From the NCBI RefSeq assembly GCF_023520895.1, contig NZ_CP026029.1, positions 496,001-560,000 on the forward strand: 64,000 bases of DNA, written 5' to 3'. Below are positions 26,244-34,316 of the stretch, piece by piece; position 1 is the stretch's first letter, and every line of letters starts with the position of its first letter. The position numbers and the translations under genes were made by a program. Below the pieces are notes generated by a model. That model was given only the letters and a program-made list of their open reading frames with translations. It was not told the DNA's origin and ran no database searches. The DNA comes from Paenibacillus sp. PK3_47 (lineage in GTDB: Bacteria > Bacillota > Bacilli > Paenibacillales > Paenibacillaceae).

Positions 26244-28097
26244 CTAAGCCCCGCCCGGCGCCGCCTTGCGCGCGCCATGCACAAGCTCGCTGTACAGCCC
26301 GCCCTGGCGCAGCAGCTCATCATGTGAGCCCTGCTGCAGCAGGCGGCCGTCCTGAAGCACGAGAATGCGGTCCGCGGCGCGGATGGTGCCGAGCCGGTGG
26401 GCAATGACGAAGCTGGTCCGCCCCTTCATCAAGGCCTGCAGACCCTCCTGGATCTTGATTTCGGTGACTGTATCGATGCTGCTTGTCGCTTCATCCAGCA
26501 CCAGCATCGAAGGATTGGCGAGTATCGCCCGCGCAATCGCCAGCAGCTGCTTCTGCCCCTGGCTGATGCCGCTGCCGTCTACGGACAGCATCCGGTCATA
26601 GCCTCCGCGCATCCGTACAATGAACGAATGGGCGTTGGCGAGCTTGGCCGCCTCTTCCACCTCCGCGTCGGTGGCATCCAGCCGGCCGTAGCGGATATTG
26701 TCACGGATCGTTCCTTTGAACAGGAAGGTATCCTGCAGCACAAAAGCCATATGGCTCCGCAGGCTTTCCCGGCGGACGGAGGATAAATCCCTTCCGTCCA
26801 GCGTAATACTGCCCTTGCTCGGATCATAGAACCGGGACAGCAGGCCGATCAGCGTCGTCTTGCCTGCCCCAGTCGGCCCGACAAGCGCAATCATTTCACC
26901 CGGCTTGGCCTCAAAGCTGATATCATACAGCGTATCTTCTCCCCCGTCGTAGGAGAAAGATACATTCTTGAACGTAACCGCACCATCCACCTGATCCAGG
27001 GTGATTGCTGCGCCTTCGTCCCGCGCTTCCGTCTCTTCATCCATTACCTCAAACACCCGCTCCGCGCCGGCAATCGCCGACAGCATAGTATTCCACTGGT
27101 TGGCCAGATCATTAAGCGGGCGCGTGAACTGGCGCGTATATTCCACAAAAGCGATAATAATACCGACCGTGACCAACCCGCGGATTGCCAGCAGACCGCC
27201 GATCCCGGCGACAATGGCAAAGCTCAGATTGTTCAGCCCATTCATCAGTTTGGGAATCATGCCGGAGATCGTCTGCGCCCAGAATCCGGACAGCATAATC
27301 CGCGTATTGCGCTCACGGAAGCCGGAGATTACCCTTTCCTCCTGTGAAAACGCCTTAATGATCCGCTGGCCCGACAAGGTCTCTTCAATGTAACCGTTCA
27401 TATCGCCCATATTGCGCTGCCGCTCCTTGAACAGCGGGCCTGTCCGCCGCGTAATCCAGCGCATGCCCAGGAACATCAGCGGAACCACGATGAACGTCAA
27501 AAGCGTAAGCAGAGGACTCAGCCACAGCATGACCCCGAGCGTACCGACCAGTGTCAGCACACTGGAAAAAATCTGGATCGCCGAGCTGTTCAGCGTCGAG
27601 CTGACGTTCTCAATGTCATTGGTCAGGCGGCTCATAATTTCGCCCTGCTGCCTGCGGTTAAAGAACGAAATCGGCAACCGGTGCAGATAGGAGAACAAAT
27701 CGGTGCGCATCCGGTATACCGTTTCCTGGGCTACCTCAATCATCCATATATTCTGCAGCCAGGTAGTCAGTGAAGTGAACAGATAGACGAGGGCAAGCAT
27801 GATCAGGAACATCCCCCAGGTTTTGCCCCCGTCCCCCTCAAGATAATGGTCCACTGCCCGGCTGATGAGATAAGGTCCCAGCAGTGCCAGGCCGGAGCTG
27901 AGCAGAACCATCAGCAGCACAAGAGTCAGCTTAGCTTTGCGTTTGGCCAGGTAGCTCCAGATCCGTCTCAGTGTCCCGGACCAGTTCTTGGGTTTTGCCT
28001 TCGGTTTACGGTTAACAGCCGGAGCTGTATCCCGTCCGCCTCCGGTCCCCAGCTCAAGCTTGGGATGGCGGAAAGGCTCAAGTAATGCTTTGAACAT
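26244..28097 (-). CDS. Heterodimeric ABC exporter subunit with intact Walker site
   Basis: A 617-residue fused permease-ATPase (six-helix ABC exporter fold, then NBD). Walker A is GPTGAGKTT, Walker B SMLVLDEATSSID with the catalytic Glu, and the H-loop is VIAHRLGT. Its signature is SGISQGQKQ rather than LSGGQ. With the degenerate partner upstream it should form one active and one inactive ATP site, as in BmrCD, TM287/288 and YfiB/YfiC. The ATG at 28097 follows GGAGGAGG and overlaps the partner by 20 bases. The substrate, perhaps drugs or lipids, is unknown. Confidence 0.9.
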   Translation of the reverse strand: MFKALLEPFRHPKLELGTGGGRDTAPAVNRKPKAKPKNWSGTLRRIWSYLAKRKAKLTLVLLMVLLSSGLALLGPYLISRAVDHYLEGDGGKTWGMFLIMLALVYLFTSLTTWLQNIWMIEVAQETVYRMRTDLFSYLHRLPISFFNRRQQGEIMSRLTNDIENVSSTLNSSAIQIFSSVLTLVGTLGVMLWLSPLLTLLTFIVVPLMFLGMRWITRRTGPLFKERQRNMGDMNGYIEETLSGQRIIKAFSQEERVISGFRERNTRIMLSGFWAQTISGMIPKLMNGLNNLSFAIVAGIGGLLAIRGLVTVGIIIAFVEYTRQFTRPLNDLANQWNTMLSAIAGAERVFEVMDEETEARDEGAAITLDQVDGAVTFKNVSFSYDGGEDTLYDISFEAKPGEMIALVGPTGAGKTTLIGLLSRFYDPSKGSITLDGRDLSSVRRESLRSHMAFVLQDTFLFKGTIRDNIRYGRLDATDAEVEEAAKLANAHSFIVRMRGGYDRMLSVDGSGISQGQKQLLAIARAILANPSMLVLDEATSSIDTVTEIKIQEGLQALMKGRTSFVIAHRLGTIRAADRILVLQDGRLLQQGSHDELLRQGGLYSELVHGARKAAPGGA

Positions 28098-29826
28098 GCT
28101 GCGCCTCCTCCCCTGTCTGGGATTCATATATTTTCCGGTACAATGGTGCGGATTTCATCAGGTCCTGATGCGTACCCTTGGCAATTAGACGGCCTTCATC
28201 CAGCAGCAAAATCAGGTCAGCTGATTCCGTCGAGCTGATCTTCTGGGTAATCAGCACCGTGGTGCAGGACATTCGCTCCAGCTCCTCCAGCAGCAGCCCC
28301 TCTGTCACAGCATCCAGTGCACTCGTACTGTCATCAAGTATCAGAATAGCCGGCTTTCTCACCAGCGCCCGGGCGATACTCAGCCGCTGCTTTTGCCCTC
28401 CCGACAAATTCACACCGCGCTGGCCGATCATTGTATCGTAGCCCTGGGGCAGACCTTGTACCGTGGCGTGAATTTGCGCCGCTGCAGCTGCCCGTTCAAT
28501 TTCTTCCCCGGACGCATGCTCATTCCCCCAGGCAATATTCTCCCGGACCGAACCGGAGAAGAGCAGCACCTCCTGGGGAACGTACCCGATTGATCTGCGC
28601 AGCCTTGAAATATCAATTTCAGAGCTGTCCAGGCCGTCAATCCGGATGACTCCCCCGGTCTGCTCATACAGTCTCGGAATCAGGCTTACGAGCGAGGATT
28701 TTCCGGATCCGGTCGCTCCCATAATGGCCACCCGTTCTCCGGGTTTAACCTTAAAAGATATATCCTCCAGCACCGTGATCTCACTATCGGGATAGCTGAA
28801 GGTAACATCAGCAAATTCAATTTCTCCTTTAAGGGGGGCCCCGGCACTGTCAGCTTTTGCAGAAGACAACAACTCTCCCCGTCCTTCAGGGGAAGCCATT
28901 ACCTCGGATACCCGCTGCTCTGAAGCTACCGCACGCGAGAAGGTCGACATAATCCAGGACAGCGCGGACATCGCTCCAATGGTACGGAGCGAATAGTTAA
29001 TTACTGCGACGGTCTCTCCAAGCGTAGCATCTCCTGCAGCAATCTCGATTCTTCCGAACCACAGCACAGCGACAATGCCCGCGTTCACGATGAGCATAAT
29101 GAGCGGTCCCATGGTTTCAGTTAACCGCAGTGCAGTAACTGTCGATTTCATCAATTCTCCGCTGAATTTGGCGAACCGGCCGATTTCATGCCCCATGCGC
29201 ACAAATACCCGGATAAGACGGATGCCTGTAAGATTTTCCTGAATGATACCGTTTACACCATCAAGCCTGCCCTGGACAATCCGGAACAAGGCCGAAGACC
29301 TGCGCATCACCCACACAAGAAACAGAATCAGCACCGGCAGCGTAACCGCCAGCAGCAGTCCCAGCTTCACATGCACCACAAGCGCCATAACCACACTGCC
29401 AGTCACCACCAGCGGGACCCGGGTCATAAACCGCAGTGCCATAAATACAGTATCCTGCAGCTGTGTCACATCTCCGGTCAGCCGTGTAATCAGCGAGGAG
29501 GTTGCAAACCGGCTGAATACTTCATAGGTTAAGGACTGCACCTTCTCGTACAGCCTTTCCCTGAGATCGAAGGCAAAGCCCTGGGCGGCATGCGAGGCAA
29601 AAAAAGAGCTCAGCACCCCTGCCCCAAACGCAACCACTGCACTCAGCGTAAGCACTCCACCCCACAGCCAGACTACTGAAATGTCATCCTGCATAATTCC
29701 GTTATCGATAATTTTCGAGATCAGCAAAGGCTGTGAGAGCTCCACTGCCAGCTCGATAACCATCATCACCAAGGCAGCAATTGCGGTGACCCGGTACTTT
29801 TTGAGATAGGAGAAAATTAAGTTCAT
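28078..29826 (-). CDS. Heterodimeric ABC exporter subunit with degenerate ATP site
   Basis: A 582-residue fused permease-ATPase resembling B. subtilis YfiB. Walker A is GATGSGKSS and the signature a canonical LSGGQKQR. The Walker B ends ILILDDSTSALD, with Asp in place of the catalytic Glu, and the H-loop reads LITQKISS, with Gln in place of His. These changes are the hallmark of the non-hydrolysing site of asymmetric exporters. I use the ATG at 29826 (GAGG nine bases upstream). Confidence 0.9.
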   Translation of the reverse strand: MNLIFSYLKKYRVTAIAALVMMVIELAVELSQPLLISKIIDNGIMQDDISVVWLWGGVLTLSAVVAFGAGVLSSFFASHAAQGFAFDLRERLYEKVQSLTYEVFSRFATSSLITRLTGDVTQLQDTVFMALRFMTRVPLVVTGSVVMALVVHVKLGLLLAVTLPVLILFLVWVMRRSSALFRIVQGRLDGVNGIIQENLTGIRLIRVFVRMGHEIGRFAKFSGELMKSTVTALRLTETMGPLIMLIVNAGIVAVLWFGRIEIAAGDATLGETVAVINYSLRTIGAMSALSWIMSTFSRAVASEQRVSEVMASPEGRGELLSSAKADSAGAPLKGEIEFADVTFSYPDSEITVLEDISFKVKPGERVAIMGATGSGKSSLVSLIPRLYEQTGGVIRIDGLDSSEIDISRLRRSIGYVPQEVLLFSGSVRENIAWGNEHASGEEIERAAAAAQIHATVQGLPQGYDTMIGQRGVNLSGGQKQRLSIARALVRKPAILILDDSTSALDAVTEGLLLEELERMSCTTVLITQKISSTESADLILLLDEGRLIAKGTHQDLMKSAPLYRKIYESQTGEEAQHVQSIT

Positions 29827-29845
29827 CGGCATTTACCTCATTTGT

Positions 29846-30055
29846 TTATTCGTAGAGAGCATCCCGCAAACGTGTAGACATTGCTGAACCTTGTCCATTT
29901 TTCAGAATCACCCGCCGGAGGGCCTTGTTGCTGCGGTTCAGTTCAGCCAGCTCCTCCAGCATCTCCTTCATCAGGCTGTCTGCCTCCTGTGATAGTTCCC
30001 CGCGCTCCTGAAGAGCCGCCATTCTTGTCTTATAATCCTCCAATTTGTCCGACAC
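29846..30055 (-). CDS. Small coiled-coil protein, function unknown
   Basis: A 69-residue, highly charged helical protein (LQERGELSQEADSLMKEMLE, then ELAELNRSNKALRRVILKN) with heptad-like leucines and no membrane segment. It starts at a GTG with AGGAAG about nine bases upstream and ends about 20 bases before the exporter operon, with which it is probably co-transcribed. I do not recognise the family; an accessory or regulatory role for the exporter is possible but unproven. Confidence 0.65.
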   Translation of the reverse strand: MSDKLEDYKTRMAALQERGELSQEADSLMKEMLEELAELNRSNKALRRVILKNGQGSAMSTRLRDALYE

Positions 30056-30267
30056 CTTCCATAACTTCCTTTCTGTAGAATATCCCCTGCTGAATTTCGT
30101 AATTCGTACATTATATCATATACCCCATAAAAACAGGTTGAAGTGACAAGACTCAAATTTGCTTAAAATCCGGGCAATGTTTCACTGGCTAGTTCATCTG
30201 TGAGTATGATACTCTAATAAGGTCGCATTTTTCGGCATATACACACAGGTTAACAGTGAAAGGATAG

Positions 30268-30843
30268 ATGGACGTGGCACAGTTGTTTTTCAAGTATGGG
30301 GCAATGAACAGCGGCAAATCCATTGAGATTCTCAAGGTTGCCCACAATTATGAGGAGCAGGGCAAGTCGGTGCTCATTTTTACGCCATCCATTGATAACC
30401 GGGACGAGGTCGGCTATATTTCCTCCCGGATCGGACTGCGCAAGCAGGCCATAGCCATAGACGATCATACAGACATCTACGGCATTGTCAGCAGCAATCT
30501 GCCGAAGCCCCACTGTGTACTGATTGACGAGTGCCAGTTCCTGAGCAAAGACTGCATTCTCCAGCTGGTCCGCATTGTCGATGAACTGAACATTCCCGTC
30601 ATGGCGTTCGGACTCAAAAATGATTTTCAGAACAATCTGTTCGAAGGCAGCAAATATATGCTGATCTATGCGGACAAAATCGAAGAGATGAAGACGATCT
30701 GCTGGTTCTGCGAACGTAAAGCGACTATGGCGCTGCGCGTGGAGAACGGCAAGCCTGTATACAGCGGCAAGCAGATCCAGATCGGCGGTAATGAAGCGTA
30801 TTATCCGGTTTGCCGTAAGTGCCACAAGAATCCGCCGCTCTAA
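30268..30843 (+). CDS. tdk: Thymidine kinase
   Basis: A 191-residue type-II thymidine kinase, phosphorylating thymidine in pyrimidine salvage. P-loop [15 protein letters not shown], the Mg-binding [10 protein letters not shown], lid-region Cys pairs CWFC and CRKC for structural zinc, and the nucleoside-binding [18 protein letters not shown] segment are present. Start ATG after AAAGGATAG. Divergent from the exporter operon and followed by a strong terminator, so probably monocistronic. Confidence 0.94.
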   Translation: MDVAQLFFKYGAMNSGKSIEILKVAHNYEEQGKSVLIFTPSIDNRDEVGYISSRIGLRKQAIAIDDHTDIYGIVSSNLPKPHCVLIDECQFLSKDCILQLVRIVDELNIPVMAFGLKNDFQNNLFEGSKYMLIYADKIEEMKTICWFCERKATMALRVENGKPVYSGKQIQIGGNEAYYPVCRKCHKNPPL

Positions 30844-30851
30844 AAATATAA

Positions 30852-30885
30852 AAGCATTCCAGCCCGAAACGGCCGGAATGCTTTT
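30852..30885 (+). terminator. tdk terminator (also usable from the right)
   Basis: AAGCATTCC and GGAATGCTT plus inner GCCC/GGC pairs around GAAA, followed by TTTGTTG. Placed nine bases after tdk and just before the converging small gene. Confidence 0.85.
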
Positions 30886-30889
30886 GTTG

Positions 30890-31153
30890 TTAACGGGCCT
30901 GATGAATCACCGATGCCGCCCTGTGTTCGTCTTCCTTGCGTACGTAGAGGTCGTGCTGAACCATACTTCTTGCCCTAAAATGGCTTCCCTGCCCTCCGCT
31001 GCCCGTCCCGCCTGTAATCTTGGAGCGTTGGGGAATACCTTCGGATGCAAGACGGGCTTTGGCGCGGAAATACTGTTCCTGATTAAAGGTTGTAAGAATT
31101 AATGCCCGTTCTCGCGGTATGAAGAAATGCAGGATGCTTCTGAACAAGCCCAT
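30890..31153 (-). CDS. Small protein of unknown function
   Basis: An 87-residue protein starting MGLFRSILHFFIPRERALIL, with a central Gly/Ser-rich stretch (TGGTGSGGQGSH) and an ending QHDLYVRKEDEHRAASVIHQ. The RALILTTFNQEQYFRAKARL and YVRKEDEHRA portions suggest a small alpha/beta fold like DUF2007-type modules, but I cannot confirm the family. GGGAGGGG lies before the ATG. It sits between tdk and the broken DinB gene, with 30 bases to the latter. Confidence 0.65.
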   Translation of the reverse strand: MGLFRSILHFFIPRERALILTTFNQEQYFRAKARLASEGIPQRSKITGGTGSGGQGSHFRARSMVQHDLYVRKEDEHRAASVIHQAR

Positions 31154-31183
31154 TCACGTCCCCTCCCGTCTTGTGGGCACAGG

Positions 31184-31701
31184 TTAATTCAAATACCGCT
31201 CTTTAAGAATGTTCATATGATGCCGTTCATGTCCGATAATGATGCAGGCCTTGGCTCTGGCCGTCATTTCCGCGTCATAGAATTTTCCCGCCCGGTCCAG
31301 GCATCCTCCTTAAAACTTGCCATCAGGGCGAGAGTGGATTGGCGTACAATCCCGTAATGCTCCACCATCTCCTTAAGCGTGAAGCGGTCAAATTCTCCGG
31401 CAGCAGCGTAGTCATTCTCATCATAACCAGGCAGCGGCGCCTGTTCCCCTCTGGCGAAGCAGAGCATACGGTAGGACATAATCCGGTCATTGTCGGTAAG
31501 GTGGCCGATTACCCCTTTGATGCTCCATTTCTCCGGCGCATATCTGTAATTCCCCTGCTCCTCGGTTAATCCCCCAAGCAGACTGTGCATTTCTGCGGTC
31601 TGTTCCTTTAGAATGGTGAGCAGATCCCCTTCAGCCGGAACTAGAGAAACATACCGCTCCTGAGATTCAAGATATTCATTTTTGCCTGGCCGCTGAAACA
31701 T
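31184..31701 (-). pseudogene. Frameshifted DinB-family protein
   Basis: The first 136 or so residues are a DinB/YfiT-like domain (TAEMHSLLGGLTEEQGNYRY, APEKWSIKGVIGHLTDNDRI), ending prematurely at 31264. Beyond that a second frame continues the family: E-M-T-A-R-A-K-A-C-I-I-I then GHERHHMNILKERYLN and a stop at 31184-31186, including the expected C-terminal metal-binding His. Restoring one base in GAAAATTC (about 31280-31287) would join them. It is either a recent pseudogene or a sequencing error in a short homopolymer. Confidence 0.85.
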
Positions 31702-31722
31702 AATACAATCCCCCTCCTATAT

Positions 31723-31787
31723 TTTTACAAAATAATTGGTGAAATGTGTAAAATCTTATTGTTGTATTTTAGTTCATTATGTATAAT
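31723..31787 (+). promoter_or_regulatory. Promoter of the Agr-like cluster with upstream inverted repeat
   Basis: TTGTTG (31759-31764), 17 bases and TATAAT (31782-31787) make a good sigma-A promoter about 45 bases before the first gene. Upstream, TTTTACA (31723-31729) and TGTAAAA (31747-31753) form a 7-bp inverted repeat with 17 bases between, a possible regulator site. I cannot match it to the LytTR consensus. Confidence 0.6.
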
Positions 31788-31834
31788 ATTTGCAAGATTA
31801 GGATTTTGTCAGTCTGGTCTTCGGGAGTGTCAGC

Positions 31835-32500
31835 ATGCTGAATTTCGGGCTTTTTGTGGTTTTTTCTGTGATAGAGACTTTTGCGATGTTCTTTTTTGGC
31901 TTCAAGCTGTTCAAGATTGATATTTATCCGAAAGAAATGATTTTCGCTGGTGCTATTATGGCTTTTTTCTCATATATCATCAGGGCCAACAATCAATGGG
32001 TAGAAGTAGATATCATTATTCAATATGGTTTAATGTTTTGCTTTTATTGGCTGCTGTTCCGTACTCACTTATTTTACGCGGCAATCCTCACAGGAATTAC
32101 TTATCAGGCTTACAGCTTTATTCAGCTGGTCTATATTTTCCTCCTTAATAGAATAGGCAATTTTTCGTCCCATACGTTTTATGGCATGGAAATCAGCACT
32201 TATGTAATGCAGTTATTAACATCTTGCACCGCCATTATAATTGGATACTATATCGGCCGCAAGCGCAAGGGCTTCGACTTTATTCCGGATAAGCCTGACG
32301 GCACGATCACACCCAGCAAACGTGAAATCCTCATGTTTATCCTTAACCTGCCTACTGCAGCCATTATAATTTCCATCACGCATCTTTATAACTCCGACTA
32401 CTTTTATACTGTCCCTCTAATTTATGGATTTCTATTGTTTTGTTATATTTATTTATCCTATAAAAAGGACAGGAGCGGACATGAATACCTTAAGTTATAG
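31835..32500 (+). CDS. Polytopic membrane protein of an Agr-like cluster
   Basis: A 221-residue, very hydrophobic protein with about six to seven transmembrane helices and a short basic C-terminus (YKKDRSGHEYLKL). It has the size and layout of the sensor half of AgrC-type receptors but carries no histidine-kinase or ATPase domain. GGGAG lies seven bases before the ATG; its 3' end overlaps agrB by 20 bases, so the two are translationally linked. Receptor, exporter or immunity function are all open; I do not recognise a named family. Confidence 0.75.
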   Translation: MLNFGLFVVFSVIETFAMFFFGFKLFKIDIYPKEMIFAGAIMAFFSYIIRANNQWVEVDIIIQYGLMFCFYWLLFRTHLFYAAILTGITYQAYSFIQLVYIFLLNRIGNFSSHTFYGMEISTYVMQLLTSCTAIIIGYYIGRKRKGFDFIPDKPDGTITPSKREILMFILNLPTAAIIISITHLYNSDYFYTVPLIYGFLLFCYIYLSYKKDRSGHEYLKL

Positions 32501-32999
32501 AATCGCTTCCTTAATCAAACAGGCTAATCCGCAAGAGACCAGCTCGATTGAGGTTATGCAATATGCCCTTAACATAATACTCAACAGTCTGCTCATCGTA
32601 ACGGGTTCGCTGTTCATCGGCTTGCTCACCGGCAGCTTACCGACTACCGCCGCTGCTCTCTTCAGCTTCGGCATTATCCGCTTTTTCTCGGGGGGAAGAC
32701 ATCTTACAACGGCAGCCGCATGCAATATCTTCTCCATAACCTTATGTGCATCTATACCACATCTCGCCTTCCTTATCGAAAATCACCTATGGATCATTAA
32801 CATCATTTGCTGGATTATTATGCTTATATTCGCTCCTAACCCTGACGCCAATGCTAATATTCCTCTACATTGGTATCCCTGGATGAAAGTCATAGCACTT
32901 CTATTGGTTTCTGCTAATTTTTTTGTTCATTCGGCTGTCATAGGATTGGCCTTCCTGGTCCAATCTCTAACATTAATTCCCATGAAAAGGAGGGACTAA
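32481..32999 (+). CDS. agrB: AgrB-like autoinducer-processing protease
   Basis: A 172-residue integral membrane cysteine endopeptidase that trims AgrD-type prepeptides and forms the cyclic autoinducer. The catalytic pair is visible in FFSGGRHLTTAAACNIFSI: His74 and Cys81, seven residues apart as in Staphylococcus AgrB (His77, Cys84). About five hydrophobic helices follow. The ATG at 32481 has AGGAG five bases upstream; the longer frame is the tail of the previous gene in another phase. It is followed at one base by the small peptide gene. Confidence 0.92.
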   Translation: MNTLSYRIASLIKQANPQETSSIEVMQYALNIILNSLLIVTGSLFIGLLTGSLPTTAAALFSFGIIRFFSGGRHLTTAAACNIFSITLCASIPHLAFLIENHLWIINIICWIIMLIFAPNPDANANIPLHWYPWMKVIALLLVSANFFVHSAVIGLAFLVQSLTLIPMKRRD

Positions 33000-33000
33000 T

Positions 33001-33120
33001 ATGAAAAAGACTCTTGCCCGCTCTGCATCGAAATTACTGACATCGTCTGCCCGTGTCTTTTCAACTGTATTAAAGCCTTGGGCATACAGCCCAGAAGCGC
33101 CAAAAGAATTACGGAAGTAA
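33001..33120 (+). CDS. agrD: AgrD-like autoinducer prepeptide without cysteine
   Basis: A 39-residue peptide: basic amphipathic N-terminus MKKTLARSASKLLTSSARVF, then S-T-V-L-K-P-W-A-Y, then the AgrB-recognition tail SPEAPKELRK, comparable to VEVPKEL of S. aureus AgrD. AGGAGG lies eight bases before the ATG. There is no Cys anywhere, so a thiolactone is impossible; Ser21 or Thr22 could give a lactone like Enterococcus GBAP. It was identified by position after agrB and by its tail. Confidence 0.85.
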   Translation: MKKTLARSASKLLTSSARVFSTVLKPWAYSPEAPKELRK

Positions 33121-33141
33121 TTGAACAAGGATGGGGAAAAC

Positions 33142-33474
33142 ATGCGAGTCTTACTAAACGACGGCTCTTCCCTGAATATCAGGGAAGAAGAGATATTGTA
33201 TTTTTCCAGCTATAAGAATACAATATTCGTCCATACGAAAGAAGGCGAGTTTGTTCTCCCCACTTCTCTGTCCGACCTGTATGCCGCCTATGCCAGCATC
33301 GGTTTTGAACGTCTCGACCGCAGCAATGTGGTCAGTCTCAACAATGTAGAGGATTACGATTCCGAGCGGAAGGTTGCTCTGTTTAATCAGGGGGAACAAT
33401 TCGTTACGGTATCGGAATCCAATGAATCCCGCGTCAAACGGTTTTTAGCTTTGCGCAAGAAAAAGCCACAGTAG
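33142..33474 (+). CDS. Stand-alone LytTR DNA-binding regulator
   Basis: A 110-residue protein that is essentially one LytTR domain: REEEILYFSSYKNTIFVHTK, GEFVLPTSLSDLYAAYASI, FERLDRSNVVSLNNVEDYD. This domain binds DNA in AgrA, ComE and VirR. There is no receiver domain, so it cannot be controlled by phosphotransfer in the usual way. The ATG at 33142 follows GGGGAAAAC. It lies 21 bases after the agrD-like gene and a terminator follows, closing the operon. Confidence 0.88.
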   Translation: MRVLLNDGSSLNIREEEILYFSSYKNTIFVHTKEGEFVLPTSLSDLYAAYASIGFERLDRSNVVSLNNVEDYDSERKVALFNQGEQFVTVSESNESRVKRFLALRKKKPQ

Positions 33475-33496
33475 TGTTTTAAGGTTTACGCAAAAG

Positions 33497-33535
33497 ATCC
33501 CGGCACATTTACTGTTCCGGGATCTTCCTTTTATC
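33497..33535 (+). terminator. Terminator of the Agr-like operon
   Basis: GATCCCGG and CCGGGATC pair around a 13-base loop, followed by TTCCTTTT, 20 bases after the LytTR stop. Confidence 0.85.
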
Positions 33536-33695
33536 GGATCTGAAATCAGCCAAATATTATCTCATAAAAACTATTTTATGTAAATAAAAATTCGCAGGGC
33601 GAATGACAGGAGACGGCTAACCTTCCAAATGGTACCATTTAGTTATATTAGCTGTTTTTTTACCCACTCTACTAAATAACCGATGGAGGAATCTA

Positions 33696-33875
33696 ATGGA
33701 ATATTATTTTCATCCTTCTCCGCGCCCCTCTTCTCTGGAATTGTTATCTGACGAACAGTTATTGAACATCTATGAATTGGCGGTGGAGGCAAAAGCTTCG
33801 CCTGATTTTATTGAAATTATCAAGAATGTACTTTCCGGACGAAAATTATTGGAATCAGAACATCTGGATTCTTGA
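33696..33875 (+). CDS. sda: Sda-like sporulation histidine-kinase inhibitor
   Basis: A 59-residue protein. After a short N-terminal extension (MEYYFHPSPRPSSLEL) it reads LSDEQLLNIYELAVEAKASP, then DFIEIIKNVLSGRKL. This aligns with B. subtilis Sda ([35 protein letters not shown]), the helical hairpin that blocks KinA/KinB when DNA replication is perturbed. GGAGG lies seven bases before the ATG. The N-terminal extension of about 15 residues is not present in B. subtilis Sda. It sits just after the Agr-like operon but has its own gap and terminator. Confidence 0.85.
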   Translation: MEYYFHPSPRPSSLELLSDEQLLNIYELAVEAKASPDFIEIIKNVLSGRKLLESEHLDS

Positions 33876-33937
33876 TTATAGTATTTTCACCTTCTTCTAC
33901 ATATACATTCTTTCCGCAGAATCCTTCGTATCCAGCA

Positions 33938-33983
33938 CAAAGAAGCCATTCTTCAATTCATCATGAAGAGTGGCTTCTTTGTT
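33938..33983. terminator. Bidirectional terminator after sda
   Basis: AAAGAAGCCA and TGGCTTCTTT with inner TTCTTCA/TGAAGAG pairs form a long stem around ATTCATCA. It lies between sda and the converging hypothetical gene. Confidence 0.85.
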
Positions 33984-34007
33984 GCTGCACACATGCAGTT
34001 GTCCGGA

Positions 34008-34316
34008 CTATTCAATAACCTCTGTTTTGAACACATTGTCGAGCTTGGCCCCGAGTCTTTTTTTGAGGGGAACCTTGATATCACGGCCCAGTTCCTTGAA
34101 GAACGTATCGACATCACATTTCACGTTCTGTGCCATAGCAACCACTGTCCCGTCGGCTACGATATTCTGGTTAATCTCCACAGGCACTTCGATTTCGATG
34201 TCATATTTCTTGGTCAGGGTCTTGATATATCTGGCGAAGATCTCCAGCAGCTCTTCATTGGTGAAATTCTCAATTGCCGCTTTTCCCTTTGTCGTAAACT
34301 TCATGTTGATTCTCAT
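34008..34316 (-). CDS. Hypothetical protein, 102 residues
   Basis: A soluble alpha/beta protein: MRINMKFTTKGKAAIENFTN, a Lys-rich helix (ARYIKTLTKKYDIEIEVPVE), then DGTVVAMAQNVKCDVDTFFK and a basic C-terminal part. No transmembrane or catalytic motif, and I do not recognise a family. GGGG eight bases before the ATG at 34316 supports this start. Isolated between terminator-flanked units. Confidence 0.7.
   Translation of the reverse strand: MRINMKFTTKGKAAIENFTNEELLEIFARYIKTLTKKYDIEIEVPVEINQNIVADGTVVAMAQNVKCDVDTFFKELGRDIKVPLKKRLGAKLDNVFKTEVIE

Noticed and set aside
31127..31357. Plus-strand 76-residue frame opposite the DinB gene
   Set aside because: The minus strand carries clear DinB family sequence in both frames of the broken gene; the plus frame is its complement.
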